Part shown: piece after piece, positions 25,551-33,176 of the stretch
How the letters are laid out: the number at the start of each line of letters is the position of its first letter
Numbering within the stretch: the first letter of the stretch is position 1
From: Bacillota bacterium
Lineage (GTDB): Bacteria; Bacillota; Sulfobacillia; UBA8153
DNA: 33,176 nucleotides
Direction: 5' to 3'
Assembly (NCBI GenBank): GCA_007130145.1
Contig: SLSY01000163.1
Span: 1-33,176, forward strand
Notes under the pieces: generated by a model
Database searches by the model: none
What the model was told of the DNA's origin: nothing
Seen by the model: only the letters and a program-made list of their open reading frames with translations
Position numbers and translations under genes: made by a program

Positions 25551-26375
25551 ATGAGGCGAAGGAGCAAGCCGACCAGGAGGCAGAGCATGGCCCTCATGGC
25601 TGTTCTCCTGGTGGTAGCAGCAGTGGTGGCCGTTGTCGCGGGCTACCATCTGGGCCGGGTGGTGATGCAAGTTCTCTTTAGTCCTCAAGAGCCGGTTGAC
25701 GCACCATCACATGCCGACGATCCGCCTGCAACGACTCCCAGCACAAACAAGATTACGGTGGCCTTGCCGGAACTGGAGCTGCAACGAGTGCAGGTGGGTG
25801 CCTTCGGAAAGGCAGACGGAGCCGCACAGAAGGCTCGTACTCTGCAGGATGAAGGGGTGCCTGCTTTTGTTATGGGTCCTATGGGTGATGAGTTCTACCG
25901 GGTGGTTTGTGGTCTCTATACAGAGAGAGACGCGGCACAGCGGGTGGCAGAATCCATTAAGAGAGATGTCTTTGTCAATCAGATTAAGATTCCCGGCAAA
26001 GAAATCATCCTGGAATCAACCGACGCAGCAGCTCTTGATACCCTGGAAAAAGCGTATGGGTTCGTCGCGACTACCATCATTGACAAGGCTAAGCTATGGG
26101 ATGACTATCAGATGGGACGAAATGGCGGCCTAGAGGAGAAGGCAACCGAACTGTATGAGACGGTCAAAGCGCAACATGACGCTGTCGTGGGATTTGCTCC
26201 TCCCGCCGGTCTTACCGATGCGCACCAGGCCTTGGGAAGTATCTTGGAAGCGTTGCTACGGAGTGCGGATGAACTCAAGGCTATGACCCAAAAACAGGGA
26301 CAGGAGCATTACATCAATGCTGCTACGTTCTTTGTCGAAGCGGTGGAGAAATATCTGGCTCATACACAGCGTTGA
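25551..26375 (+). CDS. SPOR-domain membrane protein, SpoIIB-like
   Basis: Single-pass membrane protein expected to bind denuded peptidoglycan at septa. Starting from ATG 25551 (six bases after GGGGAG; ATGs at 25545 and 25548 are also possible) it has 275 residues. The N-terminus is Arg-rich and is followed by one membrane helix (about 13-34) and a Pro/Asp/Thr linker. A SPOR domain (about 77-148) has RVQVGAFGKADGAAQKA at its start, and a helical C-terminal domain of about 120 residues follows. In Bacillus the SPOR protein SpoIIB, which helps engulfment during sporulation, is encoded just after folC. The matching position and architecture suggest the same role, though the C-terminal helical extension is not part of Bacillus SpoIIB as I know it. 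Confidence 0.78.
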   Translation: MRRRSKPTRRQSMALMAVLLVVAAVVAVVAGYHLGRVVMQVLFSPQEPVDAPSHADDPPATTPSTNKITVALPELELQRVQVGAFGKADGAAQKARTLQDEGVPAFVMGPMGDEFYRVVCGLYTERDAAQRVAESIKRDVFVNQIKIPGKEIILESTDAAALDTLEKAYGFVATTIIDKAKLWDDYQMGRNGGLEEKATELYETVKAQHDAVVGFAPPAGLTDAHQALGSILEALLRSADELKAMTQKQGQEHYINAATFFVEAVEKYLAHTQR

Positions 26376-26386
26376 AGCCGTAGAGA

Positions 26387-26418
26387 AGAAGGCCGCTCAT
26401 ATGGAGTGGCCTTCTTTT
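26387..26418 (+). terminator. Rho-independent terminator after the SPOR gene
   Basis: AGAAGGCC (26387-26394) pairs with GGCCTTCT (26408-26415), and the stem extends inwards to 12 bp including one G-T pair. TTTT follows. It is also the presumed insertion target of the group IIC intron next to it. Confidence 0.9.
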
Positions 26419-26422
26419 GGGG

Positions 26423-26697
26423 GTGCGCCCGGCATGGGCGAATGCTAGCGGGTGGAAGTCCCGTGGGGAGGGTGACCCCGTACAACCCCTAGCCGAAGGT
26501 AAGGGTGTCCGTGGTGATGCAGAATCCGAAGGAAGCTGGAGGCAAAACCGCGGCCTGAGGAGCACGAATTCTGGAATGAGGCAGTACCGTTCGGGCGAGC
26601 TTGCATTACAAGGTAAAGCCCAAGATGGGTCAAAGGGCGGTGCTGTAAACAGAGCGGGCGTGCGGGAAACGTATTCGTTCTTACCCGGGGAGGCCTG
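26423..26697 (+). mobile_element. Group IIC intron, 5' fragment (domains I to III/IV boundary)
   Basis: The sequence starts with GTGCGCCCGGCATGGG and continues with AGGGTGTCCGTGG, GAATCCGAAGGAAGC, GGCCTGAGGAGCACGAA and TTCTTACCCGGGGAGG, in the same order and spacing as in the Oceanobacillus iheyensis group IIC intron. The 5' end lies five bases after a terminator T-run, the typical site of this class. No intron-encoded reverse transcriptase and no domain V/VI follow: the sequence switches at about 26697 to an IS110 transposase. The element cannot splice or move by itself. Confidence 0.88.
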
Positions 26698-27660
26698 CCG
26701 GCCCGGGCCAAGACGGACGCCATCGATGCCGCTCTGCTCGCTCGCTACGGGCTACAGGAACACGACCGTCTGCGCCGACTGGAGACGGACCATCCCTTGG
26801 TACAGGAACTCAAACTGTTGACGCGGGATCAGGCGGGCCTGGTGCAACAGCAGACCCGGTTACTCAACCAGCTGACCGCCTGCCTGAAAGATTACCCCTG
26901 GCTTTGCAGGTCTTCAGCAAACTCAACCAGCCGGTTATCGTGGCTTTCCTCCAGGCCTATCCGACATTGGAGCACCTGGAAGCGACTCATCTCGAGGAGC
27001 TGGTGGCGTTCTTCAAACATCACCGTCACCCCCGGCCTCGGGGAACCATGCAGAAAGTCTTGACCCTGCGTCAGGATTCTCCCCTTCGCGCCCATTTCGT
27101 CGCGAGTCGAGCCCGGTCCCGGCTCATGTTGGCGCTGGTCGATGCCATCCGCGACTATGAGCGGGAGATCCAACGGTTTTATACGACTCATTCTGACAGT
27201 TAGCTCTTCCAGAGCCTTCCGGGGGCCGGGATGCGTCTGGCTCCGCGAGTGCTGGCACAATGGGGCGATGACCGAGGCCGTTACTCCTCCCACGAGAGCG
27301 TAGCGGCGCTGGCAGGTACCTTTCCGGTGCCCTTTTGGAGTGGGCGCTATGTCCGGGTGCGTAAGCGCAGGGCCTGCATCAAGCCTCTTCGCGATGCCCT
27401 CTACCGCTTTGCCTGGCTTTCGGTGCAATCCGAACCCTGAGCTCGAGACTACTACCGTAGCAAACGTGCACAAGGAAAAAGCCATGGTGTCGCTGTGCGG
27501 GCACTCTCCAACAACTGGGCTCGGATCAGCTACGCCATGGGGCAGAACCCAGAGCCCTATTGCCGAGAGACGTTTCTCGAAGCCAAGGCCAGACACGCTC
27601 TGGCCGCTTAGACTATGGAGTCTTTCAAGGCTTCTTTGCTTGGCCTATTGACATAGAGGG
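26698..27660 (+). mobile_element. IS110-family insertion sequence, decayed remnant
   Basis: Holds the C-terminal two thirds of a transposase gene and a short downstream flank. The left end and the first about 80-100 codons are missing and replaced by the intron fragment. No terminal repeats could be defined, which is normal for IS110 elements. The right boundary is approximate. Confidence 0.8.
26701..27611 (+). pseudogene. IS110-family transposase, broken by truncation, frameshift and stops
   Basis: Read across frames, the product shows the end of the RuvC-like DEDD domain (ARAKTDAIDAALLARYG from 26704), a helical linker, and the C-terminal Tnp domain with its serine-containing region: LAPRVLAQWGDD, SVAALAGTFPV, VRKRRACIKPLRDALYRFAWLS and finally NWARISYAMGQNPEPY. 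Lesions seen: loss of the N-terminus, a frameshift near 26893-26897 (frame 1 to frame 3), an in-frame TAG at 27201-27203, and a TGA at 27438-27440 that most likely replaces a Trp codon. The last part of the reading frame ends at TAG 27609-27611. It cannot give an active transposase. Confidence 0.88.
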
Positions 27661-28020
27661 TCTACTCGATCATCTCACCACTCGCTTTATCCCAATGCTC
27701 GTAGTGCTGGTTTGATCCGGGCTCAGATGGGAGGACCATGTAAGGACTGCGGGAGGCACCCGGCGGGCAGTTGGGTCTAGCGCTGCTTTCAACGGGGCTA
27801 CGGTCTTGCAGGAGTCTGTGAGCCTAGCGGACTGTAGGTTACTGGTCTGACCTACGTCGAGGTTGATCGAGCCGATCGATAACTTAACACCAGCCAAGTT
27901 CGATAAGGTTGCACCGTCAGCGCGAGGAAGCCATGGCCATGGCAAGGCGGACGCAACTCACCGATTCTCTGGAAACTCGGGGTGGTTTACGGCCTAATGG
28001 CTCTGATGAGACCGCTTTCC
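27661..28020. other. Non-coding stretch between the IS remnant and the ABC permease
   Basis: No credible gene on either strand. It contains a good hairpin (GTAGGT/ACCTAC with flanking GAC/GTC, roughly 27831-27861) and a smaller GATCG palindromic area just after. It may include the right flank of the IS element or a relic of other DNA. No intron domain V was found here. Confidence 0.45.
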
Positions 28021-30594
28021 TTACTCGTGATGGATTGCTGACAGCATGGGGGTCCGGGCCGCCCGAAGGGCAGGCAGCAGAGCCGCTAGTTGTGAAGTCA
28101 ACAGGGCTACGAAAAGGCTTAGCCAGAAGGCCCGTACCGGCAGAATAAAGGGTAGCACATACCCGGACATAGCACCCATGGCCGCCAGAAAGATGCGGGT
28201 CAAAACCACACCAAAGCCCAGGCCCAAGAGTCCCCCGATAATCCCCAAAAGGGCCGCCTCGGCCAGGATCATCAGAACCACCTGGAAACGGGTCATGCCT
28301 ATGCTTCGCAGCATGCCAATTTCCCGGGTCCTTTCCACCACGCTCATGGACAGGGTATTAACCACACCCAGGGCTGCCACCATGACGGCAATAATCCCGA
28401 GTATGTCAAACATCCCGAAGGCCTGGTTCATCAGCTCGCCCGCCCGCTGCTTTATGGCTTGGTTGGATTCGATGACCAACTGGTATTCTTCCTGGTAATC
28501 TTCGGCTATTCGGGTCATCACTTCCTGGATCTCCACCCCTTCCGCTCCTTTGATCAGGAAGGTGTTGACATCATGAATGTCAAAGAGTTCCTCCAGGTCA
28601 GCCCAGTTTCCCGTTACTCCCAGGCCCTGATTGAAAAAGTCCAGGACCACGGCAGCTATCCGGAATTCCTTCTCCCCTTCCCGGGTTACCAGCCTCATAT
28701 CGTCTCCAGGGTTGAGGCCGTATTTTTCCGAGATCACGCTGGAGATGAAGAGGGCCCTGCCCCGGCTCAGCTCTGCCACCGCCTTCTCTCCCTGGACTTC
28801 GGGATCGCTGAAGACAAACCGGGTCACAGCTGTATAAGAGTCCGGTTCAACAGCCATGAAGCTGATCTCTTCCACCTCCCTTTCTCCCTGCCAGGAAACC
28901 TGAATATACCGGACCGGGGCGGCCGTATCCACCTCGGCCAGGGACTCCAGTTTCTCTTTCAAGTCCCGGTTCAGGGGAACGGAGGAGCCCAAGATCACAT
29001 CCCCTCCGATATACGCGTCGATCCAGGGGTAAAGGTCTGCGGTAAAGGAGCCCGTCATGCCCTGAGTTACCACAATCATGGAGACCCCTACCAGCAGGGC
29101 GGCGCATGTCAGCATGGTGCGTTTCGGGGCCCGTTCCAGGTTCCGGGTTCCGATGTCTCCCACCCCGCCGAAGACCAGGCGGAAGGGCCACCGCCACAGG
29201 GACTGCCAGGCCTGCAAGGTCACCGGGATAACCAGCATGGCACCGAAAAACAGGGAAAAAACTGTGAGACTGCCCAACCGGAACTGGACGTCATAGGGAA
29301 AAGGGTTCCATATCAAAATACCGGCAGAAGCGGCCAGCAGGGCGGTGCCGGCGATCCAGCCGTACCGGAGCAGCCAACGATCATCGGAACGCCCTCGCAG
29401 CCTTAGGGCCTCAAGGGGAGAAATGCGCCCGGCCTGCCGGGCCGGCAGGGCAGCCGCCAGAAGGGTAACCGTCATTCCCACCCCCATGCTGCCTGCCATT
29501 ATCCCCAGGGGAAGGCCTCCCACTTCCAGCTCCTGTCCCGTGATTTGAGACATCAGTTCCACTAAGCCCCTGAACATCAGGGCCCCGCCTCCTGCTCCGG
29601 CCACGGCCCCCAGGGCCCCCAGAAGGACCCCTTCTATCATAACTTCGGCTGTCACCTGGCGATGGGTCATCCCCACGGAACGCAGCAGGCCCAACTCCCG
29701 GGTCCGTTCCACTACCGTCATGGAAAAAGCGTTATAAATGAGAAAAGCTCCCACAAAAAGCGCGATGCCTGCCATAAAATTGAGACCGATCTGGTAGCCG
29801 CTGAGCATCTGGGCCATCCGGTCCCCTTGGCTGGCCGGGTACACCACGGTGTACGCCTCTCCGAGGCTCGCGATCAGACTCTCACGAAGTTCTTCCAGAG
29901 AGGCTGGGCCACCTTCAACCCCGGCAACGATATCGATGTGGTCTAGTTCCCCTTCCCGGTCCGCCAGTTCCTGGGCAAGTGCCAGCTCCAGGACACCGAA
30001 CTTACCCATGTTGGTCAATCCGGCCCCATCCCTGGCGATAAACCCTGCCACCTTCAGATCCACCAACCCGGAACCTGTTAGTATTGTCACATCCTGGCCT
30101 ACCGCAATGTCCTGCTCCCGGGCATAATCTTCCACCAGGACCACCTCGCGGCTGGAAGCACCGGGGGAAAGGAACCGCCCCTGGGTAATCTCGTAATCCC
30201 GGACCTTAGGATCATCTTCGGGGTGAATGCCGTGGAGGATCAGGCCCCCTGCACCGGCGCCGAAAAAGGTCAAGTCTAGTTCTACCGGTGTTTCTCCCGG
30301 CAGGGTGGCGGGAAGAATGAGGATGGGAACGGCCCAATCGATCCCCTCTTTGGCCTGAACCACCTCCAGCAATTCCTGGGGGATGCCGCCGACCTTGGCG
30401 GCACTGCGGACCTCCAGGCTGACCCGCCCGGAGGTGCCTTCAAATAGGCGGGTGATGGAGATGTAGGCACTTTGGTTGGTAGAGTGGATGGAAAAAATGC
30501 CGGCTACCCCCAAGGCGATGGCAAAGAGGGTCAGGAAGGTTCGAAGTTTTCGCGTAGCCAGCGAGCGAAAGGTGATGTACCGTGTAAGAAGCAT
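28021..30594 (-). CDS. ABC transporter permease with two FtsX domains
   Basis: An 857-residue membrane protein of the MacB/FtsX export type, with two FtsX units in one chain. There is an N-terminal membrane helix (about 15-37), then a large extracytoplasmic domain. The first FtsX core contains VVERTRELGLLRSVGMTHRQV, a second extracytoplasmic domain follows, and the second FtsX core contains VVERTREIGMLRSIGMTRFQV near the C-terminus. About ten membrane helices are expected. Such permeases do not pump through a channel; they transmit ATPase motion to export lipoproteins, peptides or drugs. Its start lies one base past the ATPase stop, whose last codons carry the GGAGG ribosome site. The cargo is unknown. 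Confidence 0.93.
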   Translation of the reverse strand: MLLTRYITFRSLATRKLRTFLTLFAIALGVAGIFSIHSTNQSAYISITRLFEGTSGRVSLEVRSAAKVGGIPQELLEVVQAKEGIDWAVPILILPATLPGETPVELDLTFFGAGAGGLILHGIHPEDDPKVRDYEITQGRFLSPGASSREVVLVEDYAREQDIAVGQDVTILTGSGLVDLKVAGFIARDGAGLTNMGKFGVLELALAQELADREGELDHIDIVAGVEGGPASLEELRESLIASLGEAYTVVYPASQGDRMAQMLSGYQIGLNFMAGIALFVGAFLIYNAFSMTVVERTRELGLLRSVGMTHRQVTAEVMIEGVLLGALGAVAGAGGGALMFRGLVELMSQITGQELEVGGLPLGIMAGSMGVGMTVTLLAAALPARQAGRISPLEALRLRGRSDDRWLLRYGWIAGTALLAASAGILIWNPFPYDVQFRLGSLTVFSLFFGAMLVIPVTLQAWQSLWRWPFRLVFGGVGDIGTRNLERAPKRTMLTCAALLVGVSMIVVTQGMTGSFTADLYPWIDAYIGGDVILGSSVPLNRDLKEKLESLAEVDTAAPVRYIQVSWQGEREVEEISFMAVEPDSYTAVTRFVFSDPEVQGEKAVAELSRGRALFISSVISEKYGLNPGDDMRLVTREGEKEFRIAAVVLDFFNQGLGVTGNWADLEELFDIHDVNTFLIKGAEGVEIQEVMTRIAEDYQEEYQLVIESNQAIKQRAGELMNQAFGMFDILGIIAVMVAALGVVNTLSMSVVERTREIGMLRSIGMTRFQVVLMILAEAALLGIIGGLLGLGFGVVLTRIFLAAMGAMSGYVLPFILPVRAFWLSLFVALLTSQLAALLPALRAARTPMLSAIHHE

Positions 30595-30595
30595 C

Positions 30596-31345
30596 TTACG
30601 CCTCCAATTCCTCCTGGGTAATGATCACATGACGAAGCCTCATGGAGAGATCAGCATCCGCAGAGAACGTGATCTCCTGGACGACCCGGCCATCCCGCAG
30701 AAACACAACCCGGTCAGCGTACGCTGCGGCCCGGGGGTCGTGGGTCACCATGATGATGGCCTGGTTCAGGTCTTTGGCGGATTCCCGAAGCAGCAGCATC
30801 ATGGCCGTGCCCGTCTGGGTGTCCAGGTTGCCGGTGGGCTCATCCGCCAGGACGATGGCAGGTCGGGTAATCAACGCCCTGGCTAGGGCCACCCGCTGCT
30901 GCTCCCCGCCGGACAGCTGGTCCGGCCGGTGGTGCCGGCGCTCTTGCAAGCCGACTCGCTTGAGGATCATGTCCAGCCGGTCCTCATGGGCTTGGGGTTT
31001 CTGGCCGTCAATGATGAGAGGTAGAAGGATGTTTTCCTCCGCCGATAGGGTGGGCAGCAGGTTGAAAAACTGGAAGACGAACCCCACATTCCTCCTCCGT
31101 ACCAGGGTGGCCTGGTAATCTGAAAGCAGGGCAACTTGCTCGCCGGCCAGGGTGATTTCCCCTGCACTGGGCTGGTCCAGCCCCCCCAACAGGTGCAGCA
31201 GGGTGGACTTGCCGCTTCCCGAGGGGCCCATGATCCCCACAAACTCTCCTTGTGCGATGCTCAGGCTGATTCCATCCAGGGCCTTCACCAGGTGTTGCCC
31301 CAGTTCATATTCTTTTTGGAGGTTTTCTGCTAGCAGTACATTCAT
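30596..31345 (-). CDS. ABC transporter ATP-binding protein, LolD/MacB type
   Basis: The 249-residue ATPase partner of the adjacent FtsX permease. Visible motifs: Walker A GPSGSGKST (about 40-48), Q-loop FQFFNLLPTLSAEEN, signature LSGGEQQRVALARAL, Walker B AIVLADEPTGNLD, and the H-loop MVTHD. The start ATG has GGAAGGAG upstream on the minus strand and lies inside the 3' end of the preceding phosphoenolpyruvate-enzyme gene, overlapping it by 41 bases in another frame. The three genes are thus likely translated from one message. Confidence 0.95.
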   Translation of the reverse strand: MNVLLAENLQKEYELGQHLVKALDGISLSIAQGEFVGIMGPSGSGKSTLLHLLGGLDQPSAGEITLAGEQVALLSDYQATLVRRRNVGFVFQFFNLLPTLSAEENILLPLIIDGQKPQAHEDRLDMILKRVGLQERRHHRPDQLSGGEQQRVALARALITRPAIVLADEPTGNLDTQTGTAMMLLLRESAKDLNQAIIMVTHDPRAAAYADRVVFLRDGRVVQEITFSADADLSMRLRHVIITQEELEA

Positions 31346-33176
31346 CGTTTTCTCCTTCCTGTCCGGCAGCAGGACCTTCCCCGGCCAGCACGGAAACGAC
31401 TCCCCGGTAACCGTCCACCCGGACCAGTACGTTATCCTCCAGTTGCAGGGCTCCGGTAACCGAGACCACTGCGGGGATTCCGTACTCCCGGGCCACGATG
31501 GAACTATGGGAAAGCATTCCCCCGGCTTCGGCCACCACCGCGGCGGCCCTCCCGAAGAGGGGTGTCCAGCTCACCTCCGAATAGGGGATTACCAGGATAT
31601 CACCAGATTCCACTTTGGAGAAGTCCTCAAAGCCCCGAACCACTTTGACCCGACCCTGGGAATATCCCCGGGAGGTGGCGACTCCCGTAAGGGTCTGCAG
31701 GGAAGGGACTTCGGGGGGTGGAGCCTCATCGCCGAAAATCAGTTCAGGCAGAATCAAGTCCCGGGCTTCCTCCATTTCCTCTTTACGTTGTTCTGCCAGT
31801 CGGGCGGGGTTTTGGGGAGCCAGTGTGCCCTCGACGACCCCCTCAATCTCATCCCGGCTCAGATAAAAGATATCTTCCTTGTTACCCAACCACCCCATCT
31901 TGACAAAGTGCTCCCCTAAAGCCAGGTAATAAGGCCGGAAAAGGCCGTAACCCAAGGTATAGATGTAGCTGATATGTTCCCGATACAGGGCAAACTGCCG
32001 AGCCCGGCGGTACAAAATACCCATCCACCAGCGCTTCAAGGGGGGGATCTTCAGGGAGGAAAAATTCTGCCGGTTGCTTCTACTTTTCGCCGGAGGCATA
32101 TACTCCACGGCCATCCGGGTTACCAGGCCCACATCTTCCCTCCAGGGCCGCCGGGAGAAGTCATTACCACTGTCGCTCAAATGGCCGAAATCTTGCAGGA
32201 GCGCCATCACTCTTGCGTTGTACTCCTCAAAACCTTCCTCGCCGGCCAGATCCTGTTCAGGGGCTTCGGATATGCGGGTCCTTCCTTCCGGAGGAAGATC
32301 TTGGAAAGCCCTGCTTAGGTCCTTCAGATGATGGTTGGGGTCAAAGCGATGAAAGGCCGGGGTGTCCACCCCCATGTCCAGGGTAGCAAAGTCCACCCCG
32401 AGGCGGCTCAGCCGGGTCCGCAGCCAATAGGAGTAGATGATGCTGAGCATGGGTGCTAGCACATTGTAATAGGCTGCCTCCCGGTTCAACTGGTACAGGG
32501 TTTCAATCCCTGCCAGGAGCTCCCGGGGGGATTTTTCCGGTATGGACGCCAGGTCAATGGCGCTGAAGGCTGCCTCCAGCTTCGGCAAATTGCGGTCCAG
32601 GACGGAAGATAAGCGCCATTTGCTCCAGGCAAACCAAAGAAGGCGGGGCAGCAGGCGCAGGGCCTGGGGGCTGGGGCGAAAGGCCATCTTCTGTCCGCTT
32701 CTCCTGGGCGCTAACCCCCACATGATCTCCAGGGACTCGGCGGGGAAGCCTATGCTTTCAAAAACCTCTCCCAGCAGGCCCATGTTGAAATAGGCTCGGT
32801 AGTAAAAAGAACGGGCGAGATCGAAGGGATTCAGCTGATTCGGCCCGATAATTTCCGTTAGCAAATCAATCCAGACCCCGTTGACCATAGGGATGTTGAT
32901 GGACCAGATAAGAGGTTTTACCAATCCTGGCTGTACCTCCTGGGAAATCCGGTTGGAATAGAGCCGGGCCTGCCCCAGGGTGGTAATGCGGCGCATCTGC
33001 ACCCAGTAAAGCTGATGCCCGTCCCAGACCCACTCCAAATCCACATCGATTTTGGCCTTGCGGGCAATGGCCCGGGTCTCCTTGACGGCCTGTGTGATAA
33101 CGCCAAGAGGTACTTCCGCCTCTTCGGGGGAAGCGGTGAACTGGCCATTATGGTAAACCCACCGGAAGGGGGTGAT
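31305..33176 (-). CDS. Phosphoenolpyruvate synthase/rifampin phosphotransferase-like protein, 5' end outside window
   Basis: The frame stays open to the window edge, so the start codon is outside; the GTG at 33044 is internal. The visible part begins with the end of an ATP-grasp PPDK_N domain (DLEWVWDGHQLYWVQMRRIT, where family members have DVEWA...LQARPIT). A long helical middle part of about 400 residues is followed by a C-terminal swivelling phosphohistidine domain. Its His is in GGMLSHSSIVAREYGIPAVV. Family members transfer phosphate from ATP through this His to pyruvate, or to rifamycin in Rph enzymes. No PEP-synthase C-terminal barrel is present, so the layout is closer to Rph-like enzymes. 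The substrate is unknown. It overlaps the ATPase gene by 41 bases. Confidence 0.87.
   Translation of the reverse strand: MTPFRWVYHNGQFTASPEEAEVPLGVITQAVKETRAIARKAKIDVDLEWVWDGHQLYWVQMRRITTLGQARLYSNRISQEVQPGLVKPLIWSINIPMVNGVWIDLLTEIIGPNQLNPFDLARSFYYRAYFNMGLLGEVFESIGFPAESLEIMWGLAPRRSGQKMAFRPSPQALRLLPRLLWFAWSKWRLSSVLDRNLPKLEAAFSAIDLASIPEKSPRELLAGIETLYQLNREAAYYNVLAPMLSIIYSYWLRTRLSRLGVDFATLDMGVDTPAFHRFDPNHHLKDLSRAFQDLPPEGRTRISEAPEQDLAGEEGFEEYNARVMALLQDFGHLSDSGNDFSRRPWREDVGLVTRMAVEYMPPAKSRSNRQNFSSLKIPPLKRWWMGILYRRARQFALYREHISYIYTLGYGLFRPYYLALGEHFVKMGWLGNKEDIFYLSRDEIEGVVEGTLAPQNPARLAEQRKEEMEEARDLILPELIFGDEAPPPEVPSLQTLTGVATSRGYSQGRVKVVRGFEDFSKVESGDILVIPYSEVSWTPLFGRAAAVVAEAGGMLSHSSIVAREYGIPAVVSVTGALQLEDNVLVRVDGYRGVVSVLAGEGPAAGQEGENDECTASRKPPKRI

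Noticed and set aside
26417-26821. A 134-codon open frame across the intron/IS junction
   Set aside because: It translates structured intron RNA and then the wrong frame of the IS110 transposase, so it is not a gene.
27612-28020. Missing 3' half (domains V and VI) of the group II intron after the IS remnant
   Set aside because: I looked for the domain V signature (an AGC-containing hairpin with GTACGGT-type ending) and did not find it.
28459-29406. A 315-codon open frame opposite the FtsX permease gene
   Set aside because: The permease frame on the minus strand is longer, has clear FtsX motifs and membrane helices, and is coupled to the ATPase gene. The plus-strand frame is low-complexity shadow.
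1-33176. CRISPR arrays, prophage genes, toxin-antitoxin pairs
   Set aside because: No regularly spaced repeats, Cas, phage structural or known toxin-antitoxin genes were seen anywhere in the window.

Overview
The window looks like a chromosomal segment of a spore-forming, Gram-positive bacterium (Firmicutes, probably a clostridial or related deep lineage). The support is a tig-clpP-clpX-lonB-lon block with a membrane LonB, a valine T-box before valS, a ydaO-type c-di-AMP riboswitch, seven tRNAs that all encode CCA, AGGAGG-type ribosome binding sites, and a folC followed by a SpoIIB-like SPOR protein. The species cannot be named from the sequence.

Layout. 1-3.0 kb: three tandem M24 metallopeptidases, the first cut by the window edge. 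3.0-6.6 kb: tRNA-Arg(TCT) and tRNA-His(GTG), each with a consensus-like promoter upstream, two small membrane proteins of unknown function, a GNAT acetyltransferase on the minus strand, and a five-tRNA operon (Arg-Gln-Lys-Leu-Gly) with promoter and terminator. 6.7-14.2 kb: protein quality control, with trigger factor, ClpP, ClpX, a terminator, LonB and Lon. 14.4-19.6 kb: a second GNAT, a T-box riboswitch, valS, and an orphan adenine-type DNA methyltransferase that overlaps the end of valS.

19.6-23.7 kb is the most unusual part. A sigma-A-like promoter and a complete c-di-AMP riboswitch aptamer precede three overlapping or near-contiguous genes: an ATP-grasp ligase of the D-Ala-D-Ala ligase type, an octopine/nopaline-type (opine) dehydrogenase, and a one-chain cobalamin-dependent enzyme resembling glutamate mutase. 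A hairpin terminator closes the unit. This reads as a small biosynthetic pathway under c-di-AMP control; its product is unknown. It sits between valS and folC, which are neighbours in Bacillus, so the methyltransferase and the trio look inserted into an old gene order. folC, a PrcB-domain protein and a SpoIIB-like SPOR protein follow and end at a strong terminator.

26.4-28.0 kb is a genomic scar. The 5' part of a group IIC intron starts five bases after that terminator's T-run, as this class does, and is fused to a decayed IS110-family transposase. About 400 bases without a recognisable gene follow. 28.0-33.2 kb, on the minus strand, holds a module with a different base composition feel: a phosphoenolpyruvate-synthase-like protein (truncated by the window edge), an ABC ATPase and a double-FtsX permease, all overlapping or abutting.
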